Below, one piece after another: positions 17,570 to 26,429 of a DNA stretch of 64,000 nucleotides. The stretch is from Simkaniaceae bacterium (lineage in GTDB: Bacteria; Chlamydiota; Chlamydiia; Chlamydiales; Simkaniaceae). Positions within the stretch are counted from its first letter, which is position 1, and the number at the start of each line of letters is the position of its first letter. The DNA lies in the NCBI GenBank assembly GCA_018399075.1, contig CP073763.1:62001-126000 (forward strand), written 5' to 3'. The notes beneath the pieces were generated by a model that had not been told where the DNA came from, did no database searches, and was given only the letters and a program-made list of their open reading frames with translations. Position numbers and translations under genes: made by a program.

Positions 17570-18595
17570 ATGAAGATACTACAAGTCGTAGCAGATGGCA
17601 ATCCCGGAGGAGGAACAACGTTCGTTTTAGATGTTCTCCAGTCATTGGATAATCCTGTATTGCTCACTCAAAAAGATTCTTATGCTCTTGAAAAGGCTGG
17701 AGAAATCCCTAAGTACGGGATCGATTTTTTCACATCGCGTTTGGATTTGAGGATTCCAATGAAGATGCAAAAGGTAATTGATAAAGTGGAGCCGGACCTA
17801 ATCCATGTGCATGGAGGAAGAGCCGCTTTTTTCTTAAGTTTTTGCCGAAAATCCTGCCCCGTTATTTATACCGTGCATGGCCTCCATGGGATTCATCAGG
17901 GACTTAAATTTAGTCGGTGGGGAGAAAGAAAGGCGATGAAGGGAGCCTCCCTCGTAAATTTCGTTTCTCATATAGAAGAAGAGCTCGCTTTAAAAACTAA
18001 TCTTCTAAGGGGAACGAATCACTGCGTAATCCCTCATGGAATTGACTTGAATACGATCCCTAAGAATGAGAAGAAAATCCCTAAGCTCATTGGGTTTATG
18101 GGCCGTCTTTGCGAGCAGAAAGACCCTCTTTTCATGCTTGAAATCATGAAGATTTTAGGTCCGAAGGGATACCAACTTCGTGTGATCGGAGGAGGAGAAT
18201 TTGAGGAAATCATGAAGAAAAACCCCTATACTACTGTAACAGGAAAAGTGTCTAGGGAAGAGGGGCTCAAACTTTTATCAGAGGTGGAAAGGGTCGTGGT
18301 TCCTTCAAAATGGGAAGCTTTTGGGCTCATCCTATTAGAGGCTATGGCTCTTGAGGTTCCAATTATTGCCTCTCGAATCCCTCCTTTTGAAGAGGTTTTA
18401 GCAGGAGGAACTTTTGCGACCCTCATTGATAAAAAAGATCCTGAAAAGTATGCAAAAGCAATTATTGAAGGTGCCGATTACTCCGGTGATGCAAAAAAAC
18501 ACCTTCTAAAAAACTTTTCTTGGAAGCAGTGTATTGGGAGCTATCATGCTATTTTTCGTGAACTTAAAGAGAAAAATTGTTATCCTTCGAGTTAG
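17570..18595 (+). CDS. GT4-type glycosyltransferase
   Basis: The 341 residues show the two-domain GT-B fold: N-terminal MKILQVVADGNPGGGTTFVLDVL with the Gly-rich loop, and the central HVHGGRAAFF and VYTVHGLHG strands. The C-terminal domain has FMGRLCEQKDPLFMLEI and the nucleotide-sugar-binding E-x7-E motif in SKWEAFGLILLEAMALEVPIIAS. Donor and acceptor cannot be told. The frame is open from 17519, but ATG 17570 starts at the first strand. TAAAAT ends 7 bases before this ATG, so the message may lack a leader. DUF47 and pit follow on the same strand. Confidence 0.88.
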   Translation: MKILQVVADGNPGGGTTFVLDVLQSLDNPVLLTQKDSYALEKAGEIPKYGIDFFTSRLDLRIPMKMQKVIDKVEPDLIHVHGGRAAFFLSFCRKSCPVIYTVHGLHGIHQGLKFSRWGERKAMKGASLVNFVSHIEEELALKTNLLRGTNHCVIPHGIDLNTIPKNEKKIPKLIGFMGRLCEQKDPLFMLEIMKILGPKGYQLRVIGGGEFEEIMKKNPYTTVTGKVSREEGLKLLSEVERVVVPSKWEAFGLILLEAMALEVPIIASRIPPFEEVLAGGTFATLIDKKDPEKYAKAIIEGADYSGDAKKHLLKNFSWKQCIGSYHAIFRELKEKNCYPSS

Positions 18596-18615
18596 TAAAA
18601 AAATCGTGTAAACAG

Positions 18616-19293
18616 ATGCTTACAACAATTGCTCGAATCTTTGGCAAGTCTCCTTTCCACCCTCTTCAATCTCATATGAAGAAGGTGAGTAGTTGCATGA
18701 AAAAACTCACTGAAATTTTTACTAATCTTAAGGGAAGATCTCCTGATGAACTGGAACGCTTAGTTAAAGAGCTCTCAAAACTCGAGCATGAAGCCGACCT
18801 TACAAAGAATGATATCCGCAATCATCTGCCAAAAAGCTTGTTCCTTCCTATTGATCGGAGTCAGTTTCTCGATATTTTATCGATTCAAGATAATATCGCT
18901 GATAAGGCCGAGGATATTGGCCACTTACTGATCTTATATCCAGTGAATGAACTGGGAGATTTGTGTGATCACTTAGATCAACTTTTTAAGAAAAACATGG
19001 AAGCTTTCTGGGACACCCGTTCTATTATTAAGGAGCTTCATGAACTCTTGGAATCCTCCTTTGGAGGAATTGAGGCGGAAAAGGTAAAAACGATTGTCGA
19101 AAAGACTTCGAAGATCGAATACCAAGCCGATAAAATGAAACATGAGCTTATGAAAGAGTTTTTTATAACGGCAGAAAATGTAAAAACGCCCGTTTTTTAT
19201 CTCTACACACGCCTTGTTGAAGAGATCAATCAGATTTCACACATTTCAGAAAAACTTGCTAACCGTATCCGAATGATTTTGGAACTGAAATAA
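18616..19293 (+). CDS. DUF47 (PhoU-like) phosphate transport accessory protein
   Basis: The 225-residue all-helical protein has the PhoU/DUF47 pattern: FGKSPFHPLQSHMKKV, LEHEADLTKNDIRNHLPKSLFLPIDRSQFLDIL, and IEYQADKMKHELMKEFF with E/D-x3-D metal-site motifs. DUF47 proteins are coded next to Pit-type phosphate permeases and are thought to gate or regulate them; here pit starts one base after its stop. A TTG at 18577 would overlap the preceding gene, so ATG 18616 is preferred, though it lacks a clear Shine-Dalgarno. Same gene pair as in Chlamydia. Confidence 0.87.
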   Translation: MLTTIARIFGKSPFHPLQSHMKKVSSCMKKLTEIFTNLKGRSPDELERLVKELSKLEHEADLTKNDIRNHLPKSLFLPIDRSQFLDILSIQDNIADKAEDIGHLLILYPVNELGDLCDHLDQLFKKNMEAFWDTRSIIKELHELLESSFGGIEAEKVKTIVEKTSKIEYQADKMKHELMKEFFITAENVKTPVFYLYTRLVEEINQISHISEKLANRIRMILELK

Positions 19294-19294
19294 T

Positions 19295-20713
19295 ATGTCT
19301 GTTGATACCATTCTAACGATTATTGTCCTTCTTGCAGGCTTTTATATGGCTTGGAACATTGGTGCCAATGATGTATCCAATGCGATGGGAACCTCCGTCG
19401 GATCAGGAGCCCTTACCCTTTTTAAAGCTGTTATCATCGCTGGAATTTTAGAGTTTTGTGGCGCCTTCTTTTTAGGGGGTAATGTTTCTAAGACAATGCA
19501 ATCGGGAATTGTCAACCCAGAGGTTTTTGCACATGACCCGAAAATCCTCTTGTACGGGATGATCTCTGCCTTAACGGCAACAGCTCTTTGGCTACAGGTG
19601 GCCTCTTATTTTGGCTGGCCAGTTTCAACAACCCATGCCATTGTTGGAGCGCTACTTGGATTTGGAGCACTAGCTGGTGGCGTCCATGCTGTTCAATGGA
19701 ACGAAGTTGGGAGAATTGCATTGAGTTGGGTTATTTCTCCTGCTCTCAGTGGTCTTTTTGCCTATTTAATTTTCAGCACCTTGCAGCGAAAAATCCTATT
19801 CGCGATGAATCCGATCAATGCAACAAGACGCTTTATTCCCGTCATGATCTTTATTGTCCTTTTTGTCTTCACATTAAGCATCCTTTTTAATGGGCTAGGC
19901 TCTTTTCAGGTAAAGTTTTCTTTAGGGGAAACCCTCCTTATCGGTTCTGCAATCGGGCTTGTTGGGGCAATCATTAGTTTTGTCATTTTAAGAAAAGTCT
20001 ATGTCCCACAAACGCAGACGGTATCCGCAAACACCTCTCAACAAGTCTTTAGCTTAAATAAAGCAGTCCGCCATCTGAAACGCGTTAAACTGAGTAGTAA
20101 GGGAGAAAGGCGTGAACAGGTCGGGCGCCTCCTTGATGATGTGGAAGAATATGCTGAAGAGGTGCGGGAACATTCTAATCTCTATACCTCAAGCTCTGAT
20201 TATAAAATTGTTGAAAAGATGTTCGCTTCTCTCCAAATCATGAGCGCAGCATATGTTGCTTTTGCTCATGGCGCCAATGATGTGGCTAATGCTATTGGCC
20301 CTGTAGCTGCTGCTCTTGAAATTATTAAAGAGGGTGGGCTTTCTTTCCATTCACGGATTCCTGCTTGGCTCCTTGGAATGGGTGGAATTGGTATTGTCGT
20401 TGGTCTGGCAACTTGGGGTTGGCGTGTGATGGAAACTATCGGGCGAAAAATCACTGAACTAACTCCAACACGAGGCTTTAGTGCTGAGTTTGGCGCAGCG
20501 ATTACAATTCTAATTGCCTCAAAATTTGGCCTCCCCATTTCTACGACACATTGTATCGTTGGAGCGGTTCTTGGAGTTGGCCTAGCAAGAGGGCTTTCTG
20601 CCCTGAACTTGCGCGTTCTTAGAGATATTGTCCTTTCGTGGATCATCACTATCCCCTCAAGTGCAATTGTCTGCATCCTTGTTTTCTATTTGATCCGAGC
20701 AATCTTCTCTTAA
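19295..20713 (+). CDS. pit: Pit-family inorganic phosphate permease
   Basis: Low-affinity phosphate transporter of the PiT family in the inner membrane. The 472 residues have two homologous halves, each with the family signature: GANDVSNAMGTSVGSGALT near residue 24 and GANDVANAIGPVAAA near residue 329. Each half also has a GWPVSTTH or GLPISTTH motif. About ten membrane helices surround a central cytoplasmic, charged loop (about 240-300). It starts one base after the DUF47 gene and is certainly co-transcribed with it. Confidence 0.93.
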   Translation: MSVDTILTIIVLLAGFYMAWNIGANDVSNAMGTSVGSGALTLFKAVIIAGILEFCGAFFLGGNVSKTMQSGIVNPEVFAHDPKILLYGMISALTATALWLQVASYFGWPVSTTHAIVGALLGFGALAGGVHAVQWNEVGRIALSWVISPALSGLFAYLIFSTLQRKILFAMNPINATRRFIPVMIFIVLFVFTLSILFNGLGSFQVKFSLGETLLIGSAIGLVGAIISFVILRKVYVPQTQTVSANTSQQVFSLNKAVRHLKRVKLSSKGERREQVGRLLDDVEEYAEEVREHSNLYTSSSDYKIVEKMFASLQIMSAAYVAFAHGANDVANAIGPVAAALEIIKEGGLSFHSRIPAWLLGMGGIGIVVGLATWGWRVMETIGRKITELTPTRGFSAEFGAAITILIASKFGLPISTTHCIVGAVLGVGLARGLSALNLRVLRDIVLSWIITIPSSAIVCILVFYLIRAIFS

Positions 20714-20734
20714 CTGCACCCAGAGAAACACCTC

Positions 20735-21211
20735 TTAAATCTCAACTCCTAATGCCATACAACATATTCTTGAGATGCAACGTAATAGAGCTTCTCCACA
20801 ACTGTGTGAGGAACAACATACAGAAGCAACTTCTGGTTCAGGAGGGACATGCATTTCAGCCAAAACATGGCTCGTATGATATCTAGAAAGAGGGGGTGGT
20901 TGAGGGGGCCTTGATTCTAAATTAGAGAGCGCAGAGGAATGTATGACAGTTGGAAACAACTCAATTTGAACAATTTGACCTCCGGTTCTGGTGAAATCAG
21001 GTGCGTATCTTGTGACTGGAAATAACTCTATTTGGCTATAGTGTCTTTCAGTACGAACTAAACTTTCCGGAGCGCTTGTCAATGTTGATAAAGTTTCAGG
21101 TCTCGCAACTTGAGCTTGTGGGGGCAATGGTGGCATACTTATTGACCTGCTTCTAATATTTGGCTTCGAATGGTACGCTAATATAGATAGGAGAAATATT
21201 TTAAACAACAC
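20735..21211 (-). CDS. Possible small exported protein with repeated QIELFP motif
   Basis: Weakly supported. A GTG start at 21211 gives 158 residues with a hydrophobic N-terminus (LFKIFLLSILAYHS), a Pro-rich middle, and a motif Gln-Ile-Glu-Leu-Phe-Pro occurring twice about 26 residues apart. A Cys-rich end (CCSSHSCGEALLRCISRICC) follows. GATAGGAGAAAT-like sequence lies inside the coding start rather than upstream, so the initiation site is unclear. The duplicated motif and uninterrupted frame favour a real gene. No family is recognised. Confidence 0.4.
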   Translation of the reverse strand: MLFKIFLLSILAYHSKPNIRSRSISMPPLPPQAQVARPETLSTLTSAPESLVRTERHYSQIELFPVTRYAPDFTRTGGQIVQIELFPTVIHSSALSNLESRPPQPPPLSRYHTSHVLAEMHVPPEPEVASVCCSSHSCGEALLRCISRICCMALGVEI

Positions 21212-21243
21212 TTAAGAAAGTTAGAATACGAGGCCTGCTTTTT

Positions 21244-22383
21244 TTAGTGAAACAATGAAACAGTTGCTTCAAAATAAGCTTCTGCCACATCGATCACACG
21301 CTCCGGACAAGGGGTCCCTTCAACCATTGCTTTATTTTGGCTCAGTTCCAGCGCTTCTTCTAGATTATTTTGTATCAGAGTCTCACCGTAACAAAGAGGG
21401 CCTTTAATCAGACGTGTCAGACATAAATTCCGACAAAAGACTCCATCAGCTGAAACTAAACTATTTCCAAATCCACTCACCTCTTTTTTAGCAGTTTTAA
21501 GGGGTGGCACTTGCAAATGCGTTGTAAAAAGTGAGACAAGCTCTTGAGCCATTTCATAAGACTTTTCGAGATCTTGCGTACAGATTAGACGAAGGAAGTG
21601 GTAACGGTCCTCAGGATTGACGAGTTCTCCTTGGCAAAAGGCACCAGGAATAAATACGAGATTAAAATTGCGTGTTGTTTCTTTGGTTTGATTCGAGTCT
21701 GGTAGCTCTGAATCAACCGCATTATAATGAATGAGTAGGGTTAGGTCAGGATTAAAGTTGTTGATAATCTCAGCACGAGCATGGAGATCCAATCGATTAT
21801 AATACCGTAGGAAAATCGTAGAAAGAGGCACCCCTTTTTCCCAATACTCGGGATGATTCTTCAACCAATCAAAAAAGTTTTCAGAGTAAGCTCCTTCCCC
21901 AATCGCCTTGCGCGTTAAAAGAACAATGGCTCCCTTCTCTTCTAGTTTCTTTTTAAGGTGAAGCGCTGTCAGAAAGGCAAGAGACCCTTCATCAAAATAA
22001 AGCGTTTTTCCCTCATGCTCCATCTCAACATACCGCTCTTCAAGTCTAGCAAATTGTCCTCCAAAATGGCCAGGGTCAATGGCAATTTTAGCTTGACTTA
22101 AAGGGCGATTAAATTGAGAAGGCTTAGGAACTTCGGCTCCAAAGTTGAGACGATACTCTACATTCCCTCGAGCCTTGTCTTCTGCAGAGGCATATAAAAC
22201 CAGCGAATCCTCTGTCACTTCATAATAATTTTCGATTTCTTCTGAATATTGGAGGAAATGAGTAATTTTCTTCGTGACATAGTCTTTTGAAAGTTGATGC
22301 TGATAACGGTTAAACTCCGAAAAATTTTCGCAAAAGCATGGGGTTATTAAAAAGAGTAAAAAAATAAAAAACTTCACGGGCAT
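21244..22383 (-). CDS. Zinc N-acetylmuramoyl-L-alanine amidase (Amidase_3-like)
   Basis: Secreted cell-wall hydrolase. The 379 residues start with a signal peptide (MPVKFFIFLLFLITPCFC). A catalytic domain follows with the Amidase_3 order of zinc ligands: His in KIAIDPGHFGG, Glu in DEGSLAFL, His in LLIHYNA, then a conserved Glu in CYGETLIQNN. LLTR and R-x-x-L-x-x-R-A elements lie between. It would cut the amide bond between MurNAc and the stem peptide; chlamydiae remodel peptidoglycan at division. It abuts the preceding gene (TAAATG) as the last of a four-gene unit. The insertion with the HEGKTLYFDE segment is longer than in typical AmiC enzymes. Confidence 0.8.
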   Translation of the reverse strand: MPVKFFIFLLFLITPCFCENFSEFNRYQHQLSKDYVTKKITHFLQYSEEIENYYEVTEDSLVLYASAEDKARGNVEYRLNFGAEVPKPSQFNRPLSQAKIAIDPGHFGGQFARLEERYVEMEHEGKTLYFDEGSLAFLTALHLKKKLEEKGAIVLLTRKAIGEGAYSENFFDWLKNHPEYWEKGVPLSTIFLRYYNRLDLHARAEIINNFNPDLTLLIHYNAVDSELPDSNQTKETTRNFNLVFIPGAFCQGELVNPEDRYHFLRLICTQDLEKSYEMAQELVSLFTTHLQVPPLKTAKKEVSGFGNSLVSADGVFCRNLCLTRLIKGPLCYGETLIQNNLEEALELSQNKAMVEGTPCPERVIDVAEAYFEATVSLFH

Positions 22384-22905
22384 TTATTCAATAGGGCGAT
22401 TTGCTACAGTTAGAAATAGCAGCGGAGTTTCTTTTCCAAAAGAATTCCGTTGAATTTCAATTACTTGCTTTTCTAAAAGATTTTCAAGCTTTCCATAAAA
22501 TTCTTCAGAACTACCTTCAAAATCCACTGAAAACATCCTTTCTTGTTCTACAATAAAAAAAAGGCTTTTTTCATAGATATTATCACGATAACTCTTACCT
22601 TTTATTACTCCGTAAAACCGTTCCTCGTTATTATCTTCTTGATCTTCGCTTGAAAGAAATTTCAATTTAACCAGTGTAGCACCTTTTTTATCTTTGCATC
22701 CTTCATAGGAAAGAAATAAGCCCTCCTTCTGAAATTCTAAACCTGAGTGGTTTAATGATTTTTTCAAGGTTTTTTCAATCTCCTCTTCATTTTTCACTAA
22801 ATCAGTACCCAAGAAGAGTGCGTAAATATCTTTTTCAGAAAGACTATTCGCAAAAACAGGCTGACATAAAACAATAAAGAAAACACATAGAAACTTAAAA
22901 TACAT
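22384..22905 (-). CDS. Secreted hypothetical protein in amidase operon
   Basis: Not recognised. The 173-residue product has a clear signal peptide (MYFKFLCVFFIVLCQPVFA, cut after Ala-Asn-Ser) and a mixed alpha/beta mature part rich in Glu and Lys. The stop codon is directly followed by the ATG of the amidase gene, so the two are translationally coupled and probably act in the same compartment. It could be an amidase regulator, as EnvC/NlpD-like activators are in other bacteria, but no M23 or LysM motif is present; that idea is only inference. Confidence 0.7.
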   Translation of the reverse strand: MYFKFLCVFFIVLCQPVFANSLSEKDIYALFLGTDLVKNEEEIEKTLKKSLNHSGLEFQKEGLFLSYEGCKDKKGATLVKLKFLSSEDQEDNNEERFYGVIKGKSYRDNIYEKSLFFIVEQERMFSVDFEGSSEEFYGKLENLLEKQVIEIQRNSFGKETPLLFLTVANRPIE

Positions 22906-22908
22906 AAA

Positions 22909-23100
22909 TCAACCTTCGTTTTTTAATTTTTTATATTTAATAACTTTTTCAAACAAAAAAGGAATTAACAATAAAATTACAACCGTGCTTTTAACAGACA
23001 AGTTAAAGTATTCCTTTAAATCCAACAAAATGAAGGTAAATAATATTCCTAAATAAAAAAATGTAAATTCAATATTCTGTCTAATTTTTTTAACTCTCAT
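22909..23100 (-). CDS. Small two-helix membrane protein
   Basis: Not recognised. The 63 residues consist of a basic N-terminus (MRVKKIRQ), a hydrophobic helix (about 10-26), a short charged loop, a second hydrophobic helix (about 36-50) and a Lys-rich tail. This gives a hairpin in the membrane with both ends in the cytoplasm. It overlaps the upstream gene by ATGA and precedes the secreted protein gene by three bases, so it belongs to the amidase operon. The AT content is higher than in the neighbours. Confidence 0.65.
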   Translation of the reverse strand: MRVKKIRQNIEFTFFYLGILFTFILLDLKEYFNLSVKSTVVILLLIPFLFEKVIKYKKLKNEG

Positions 23101-23699
23101 GTTAAAGGCTTATGGTAGTGGGGATTTTGTACATAATGAGGATGATATGAGTCTAAAGTTATTCCCTTAGATCTAAGCTCTTGCTGATTTTTCTGGTAAT
23201 CTTCCCAAAGAGAATAGAAATGCAAATCTTCATAGTCTTTACCCCTTTCTTTAAGGATGTTTTTCAATTCCTGAAGTGTAACAAACGTTCTTTCCTTTAC
23301 TAAAAAGTACAGTGCTGCAGAAAGTTGTAGTGTTGTTTTGTAATCTCTTGAAAAAATGGCTATTCCTATCAACCCTGCTGAAAGAGCAAACTGATCAGCC
23401 AATTTTGTGATTTCTTTAAGCTTTTCACCTGTTTCTTCTGTGGAAGAACAATGAATTGCATTCATAAGGACATTGATTTCAAATTCTTGGGATTTTTTTG
23501 CTTCAGGATCAAAGTAGCTCTTAATAGCTCCACCAATAGTCCCACTACACAGAACCATTTTAGGGACATGAGAATTATGGCGCCTACTTACATGGACTGC
23601 TCTACCGTTCCAACTAGATTCTTTCATCTCTTTTTCACCATAACAGTGACTCCCCAAAGAGCCTTGTTCATTTGATGAATCGACCCCCTCAATAGGCAT
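23097..23699 (-). CDS. Hypothetical protein, first gene of amidase operon
   Basis: Not recognised. The 200 residues have no signal peptide. An N-terminal Ser/Gly/His-rich part is followed by helices, including a moderately hydrophobic stretch at about 97-112 (FALSAGLIGIAIFSRD), and a His/Tyr-rich end (SYHPHYVQNPHYHKP). It diverges from glycogen phosphorylase over about 170 bases that should carry both promoters; no clear -35/-10 pair stands out. ATGA overlap couples it to the small membrane protein. Confidence 0.65.
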   Translation of the reverse strand: MPIEGVDSSNEQGSLGSHCYGEKEMKESSWNGRAVHVSRRHNSHVPKMVLCSGTIGGAIKSYFDPEAKKSQEFEINVLMNAIHCSSTEETGEKLKEITKLADQFALSAGLIGIAIFSRDYKTTLQLSAALYFLVKERTFVTLQELKNILKERGKDYEDLHFYSLWEDYQKNQQELRSKGITLDSYHPHYVQNPHYHKPLT

Positions 23700-23866
23700 C
23701 TCAATTCTCCAAAAAATTGTTAATTACTCAAATTTTAGTTGATTGCATGAAATTTAACAAATGATTCCCCTTAAAAGTTTGATCAGCCTTCTTTAAAAAC
23801 AATTTCTGGCCTTCAGTTGAAATTAAAGCTTGATTTTTCTTGGCAATAAGGAAATACAGTAGATTT

Positions 23867-26419
23867 ATGGATCCATTAGAAGCTCAAGCAGACGCTGTGG
23901 CACAAAAGGTGCGTCATTATCTCATTACGACAATGGGACGAACCGGTGATGAAGCGAGCGATGAAGAATTTTATCGAGCGTTTTCGGCATCCCTTCGTGA
24001 AGAGATCATGATTAATTGGACAGCCACAGATCATACTTTAAAAAAGCCCGGGCTGAGAAAACTCTACTATTTATCGATGGAGTTTATGCCGGGACGCCTT
24101 TTTGGAAATAATATCACTAACATTAGTGCTGTTGATTTAGTTAAGATCGTCTTAAAAAAGCTGGGACGCGACTTTCAAGCAATTTCCCAAATGGAACATG
24201 ACATCGGGATTGGGAATGGAGGATTAGGGCGCTTAGCCTCTTGCTTTATGGATTCTCTTGCAACACTCAATTATCCTGCCATGGGATATGGGATGCGTTA
24301 CCAATATGGAATCTTTGAACAAGAGTTGGTCTGCGGTGTTCAAATCGAACGCCCCGATTGTTGGCTTTTAACTCCTAATCCTTGGGAGTTTCGACGTGAT
24401 TCATCTGCGGTCTCTGTCCGTTTTGCTGGAAAACCAATCTCTAGAAAAAATAGTCATGGTGATGAAGTATTTGATCTCATTGATTATGAAGAGGTCCGAG
24501 CCCTACCGTATGATCTCCCTATTATAGGGTATAGTGTCGATCCTAATTTTTCAGTCTTAACCCTTCGCTTATGGTCAACAAAAGAATCCCCCCGGAATTT
24601 TGGTCTTCAAAAATTCAATGCTGGAGATTTTGGACAAGCTAGTGAAAATACAAGTCTGACTGATGTCCTTTATCCGAATGATAATCATGAAGCAGGAAAA
24701 CGGATCCGTTTAAAGCAAGAATTCTTGCTCGTTTCAGCATCCCTTCAAGATATCGTTAATCAGTACAAGGAGGTCTACTCTGATTGGAACGATTTTGCTG
24801 ATGTTGTACGGATTCAGATTAATGACACCCATCCTGCACTGATCATTCCCGAACTCATCCATCTTTTAACAAAGGAACATGATCTTTCTTGGAAAGCAGC
24901 ATGGGATGTCGTCCGGACTTGCTGCGGCTATACGAACCATACTGTTTTGAAAGAAGCGCTTGAAGAGTGGAATGCTGAAAGGATCTTTGAACTTCTTCCC
25001 CGTCACTATTACATCATTGAGCGCCTTAATCTGGAATTTTGCTCAGCAGTAAGAAAAGCATTTCCTAATGATGAAGAAAAAGTCCGTCGGATGTCTTTTA
25101 TTGAAAGTGGTCAGATCAAAATGGCAAACCTTGCCATCTATGGCTCCCATAAAGTGAATGGAGTCGCTGCTCTCCATACGGAAATTCTCAAAGCTTCCCT
25201 TTTCAAAGACTTTTATGAGATGTATCCAGGAAAATTTGTTAATGTCACGAATGGCGTGACACAACGGAGGTGGCTCCTCCATTGTAATCCTCTCCTCACT
25301 GAGTTTCTAGAAAAAAGGATCGGCAAGGGATGGATCACAAACTTTGAAGAGCTTGCTCGCATTGCCGACTATGCTAGTGATCCAGAGACTCAAAAAGAAT
25401 TTCTAGAGATCAAAAAGAAAAATAAAGAGCGCCTTTTAACAATGGTCCAGGAAGATGCCGACTTTCATCATGGAACCGGAAAAACCTATGCTGAAGAAAA
25501 TTTCCTTAGTTCTGATGCCCTCTTTGATGTTCAAATCAAAAGGATCCATGAGTATAAAAGGCAATTGATGAAAGCTCTTCACCTTCTCATGCTCTACTTT
25601 GAGATCAAAGAAAATCCAGACTCCCATCGCATCAAACGGTTTGCCATTTTCGGAGGAAAAGCAGCCCCAGGCTACCATGTTGCAAAATCGATTATCCGGT
25701 TTATCTACTGCCTTTCTCGGAAAATTAACCGCGATCCCGATGTCGGGAAAAAACTGAAAGTTATCTATGTCGAAAATTATAATGTCTCAAAAGCAGAGGT
25801 CATTATCCCGGGTACTGATCTATCGGAACAGATCTCTACTGCCGGAATGGAGGCTTCGGGCACTGGAAATATGAAGTTCTCTATCAACGGAGCTCTCACT
25901 ATTGCTACCGATGATGGAGCGAATGTTGAAATGCGGGAGAAAGTGACCAATGAGTGGTGGCCCTTTATGTTTGGAGCAAGTAGCAATGATAATTTAGAAA
26001 TGCGTCGCTCCAAAAGCTATAACCCTCATGAAATTTGCGCCAATACTCCCAAAATCAAAAAAGTCATCGATGCCCTTGAAAACCGCTTTCTTATTGAAAA
26101 TGATGCGGAACATGAAGCACTGATGGCCGTCCACAACTCTTTACAAAGTGATCGATTTTTCGTTCTAAATGATCTGATGCCCTATTATGAAACCCAGAAA
26201 AAGGTGGAAACCCTCTACCAAGATCAAAATCGCTGGGCAGAGTTTGCTATTCACAATATGGCTGGAATGGGATCATTTTCTGCCGATGTTTCCATTAAAA
26301 ACTATGCTGAAAAAATCTGGGACTTAGAACCCTGTCCCCCGGATCCTAAAGAACTCGACCAGGTACGAAACGAATACAGTAAGCACGATAGGTGTAGAAT
26401 CTCTCCACAGGAGGGCTAG
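23867..26419 (+). CDS. glgP: Glycogen phosphorylase
   Basis: Releases glucose-1-phosphate from glycogen with PLP as cofactor. The 850 residues cover the whole family: LYYLSMEFMPGR, GNGGLGRLASCFMDSLATL, GYGMRYQYGIF, NDTHPALIIPELI, TNGVTQRRWL, IKRIHEYKRQLMKAL, and the PLP-lysine motif EASGTGNMKFSINGALTIATDDGANVE. A TTG at 23840 in the same frame would add nine residues; ATG 23867 is preferred although AAGGA is 14 bases away. Glycogen metabolism is normal in chlamydiae. The gene ends in TAG within TAGATAGTGTT, a short sequence that recurs at the end of two other genes nearby. Confidence 0.95.
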   Translation: MDPLEAQADAVAQKVRHYLITTMGRTGDEASDEEFYRAFSASLREEIMINWTATDHTLKKPGLRKLYYLSMEFMPGRLFGNNITNISAVDLVKIVLKKLGRDFQAISQMEHDIGIGNGGLGRLASCFMDSLATLNYPAMGYGMRYQYGIFEQELVCGVQIERPDCWLLTPNPWEFRRDSSAVSVRFAGKPISRKNSHGDEVFDLIDYEEVRALPYDLPIIGYSVDPNFSVLTLRLWSTKESPRNFGLQKFNAGDFGQASENTSLTDVLYPNDNHEAGKRIRLKQEFLLVSASLQDIVNQYKEVYSDWNDFADVVRIQINDTHPALIIPELIHLLTKEHDLSWKAAWDVVRTCCGYTNHTVLKEALEEWNAERIFELLPRHYYIIERLNLEFCSAVRKAFPNDEEKVRRMSFIESGQIKMANLAIYGSHKVNGVAALHTEILKASLFKDFYEMYPGKFVNVTNGVTQRRWLLHCNPLLTEFLEKRIGKGWITNFEELARIADYASDPETQKEFLEIKKKNKERLLTMVQEDADFHHGTGKTYAEENFLSSDALFDVQIKRIHEYKRQLMKALHLLMLYFEIKENPDSHRIKRFAIFGGKAAPGYHVAKSIIRFIYCLSRKINRDPDVGKKLKVIYVENYNVSKAEVIIPGTDLSEQISTAGMEASGTGNMKFSINGALTIATDDGANVEMREKVTNEWWPFMFGASSNDNLEMRRSKSYNPHEICANTPKIKKVIDALENRFLIENDAEHEALMAVHNSLQSDRFFVLNDLMPYYETQKKVETLYQDQNRWAEFAIHNMAGMGSFSADVSIKNYAEKIWDLEPCPPDPKELDQVRNEYSKHDRCRISPQEG

Positions 26420-26429
26420 ATAGTGTTCT

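Noticed and set aside
26417-26427. A second complete copy of the MITE-like element at the glgP end
   Set aside because: Only the 11-base end TAGATAGTGTT is present. No partner repeat was found within the following 160 bases, so it is noted as a possible scar only.
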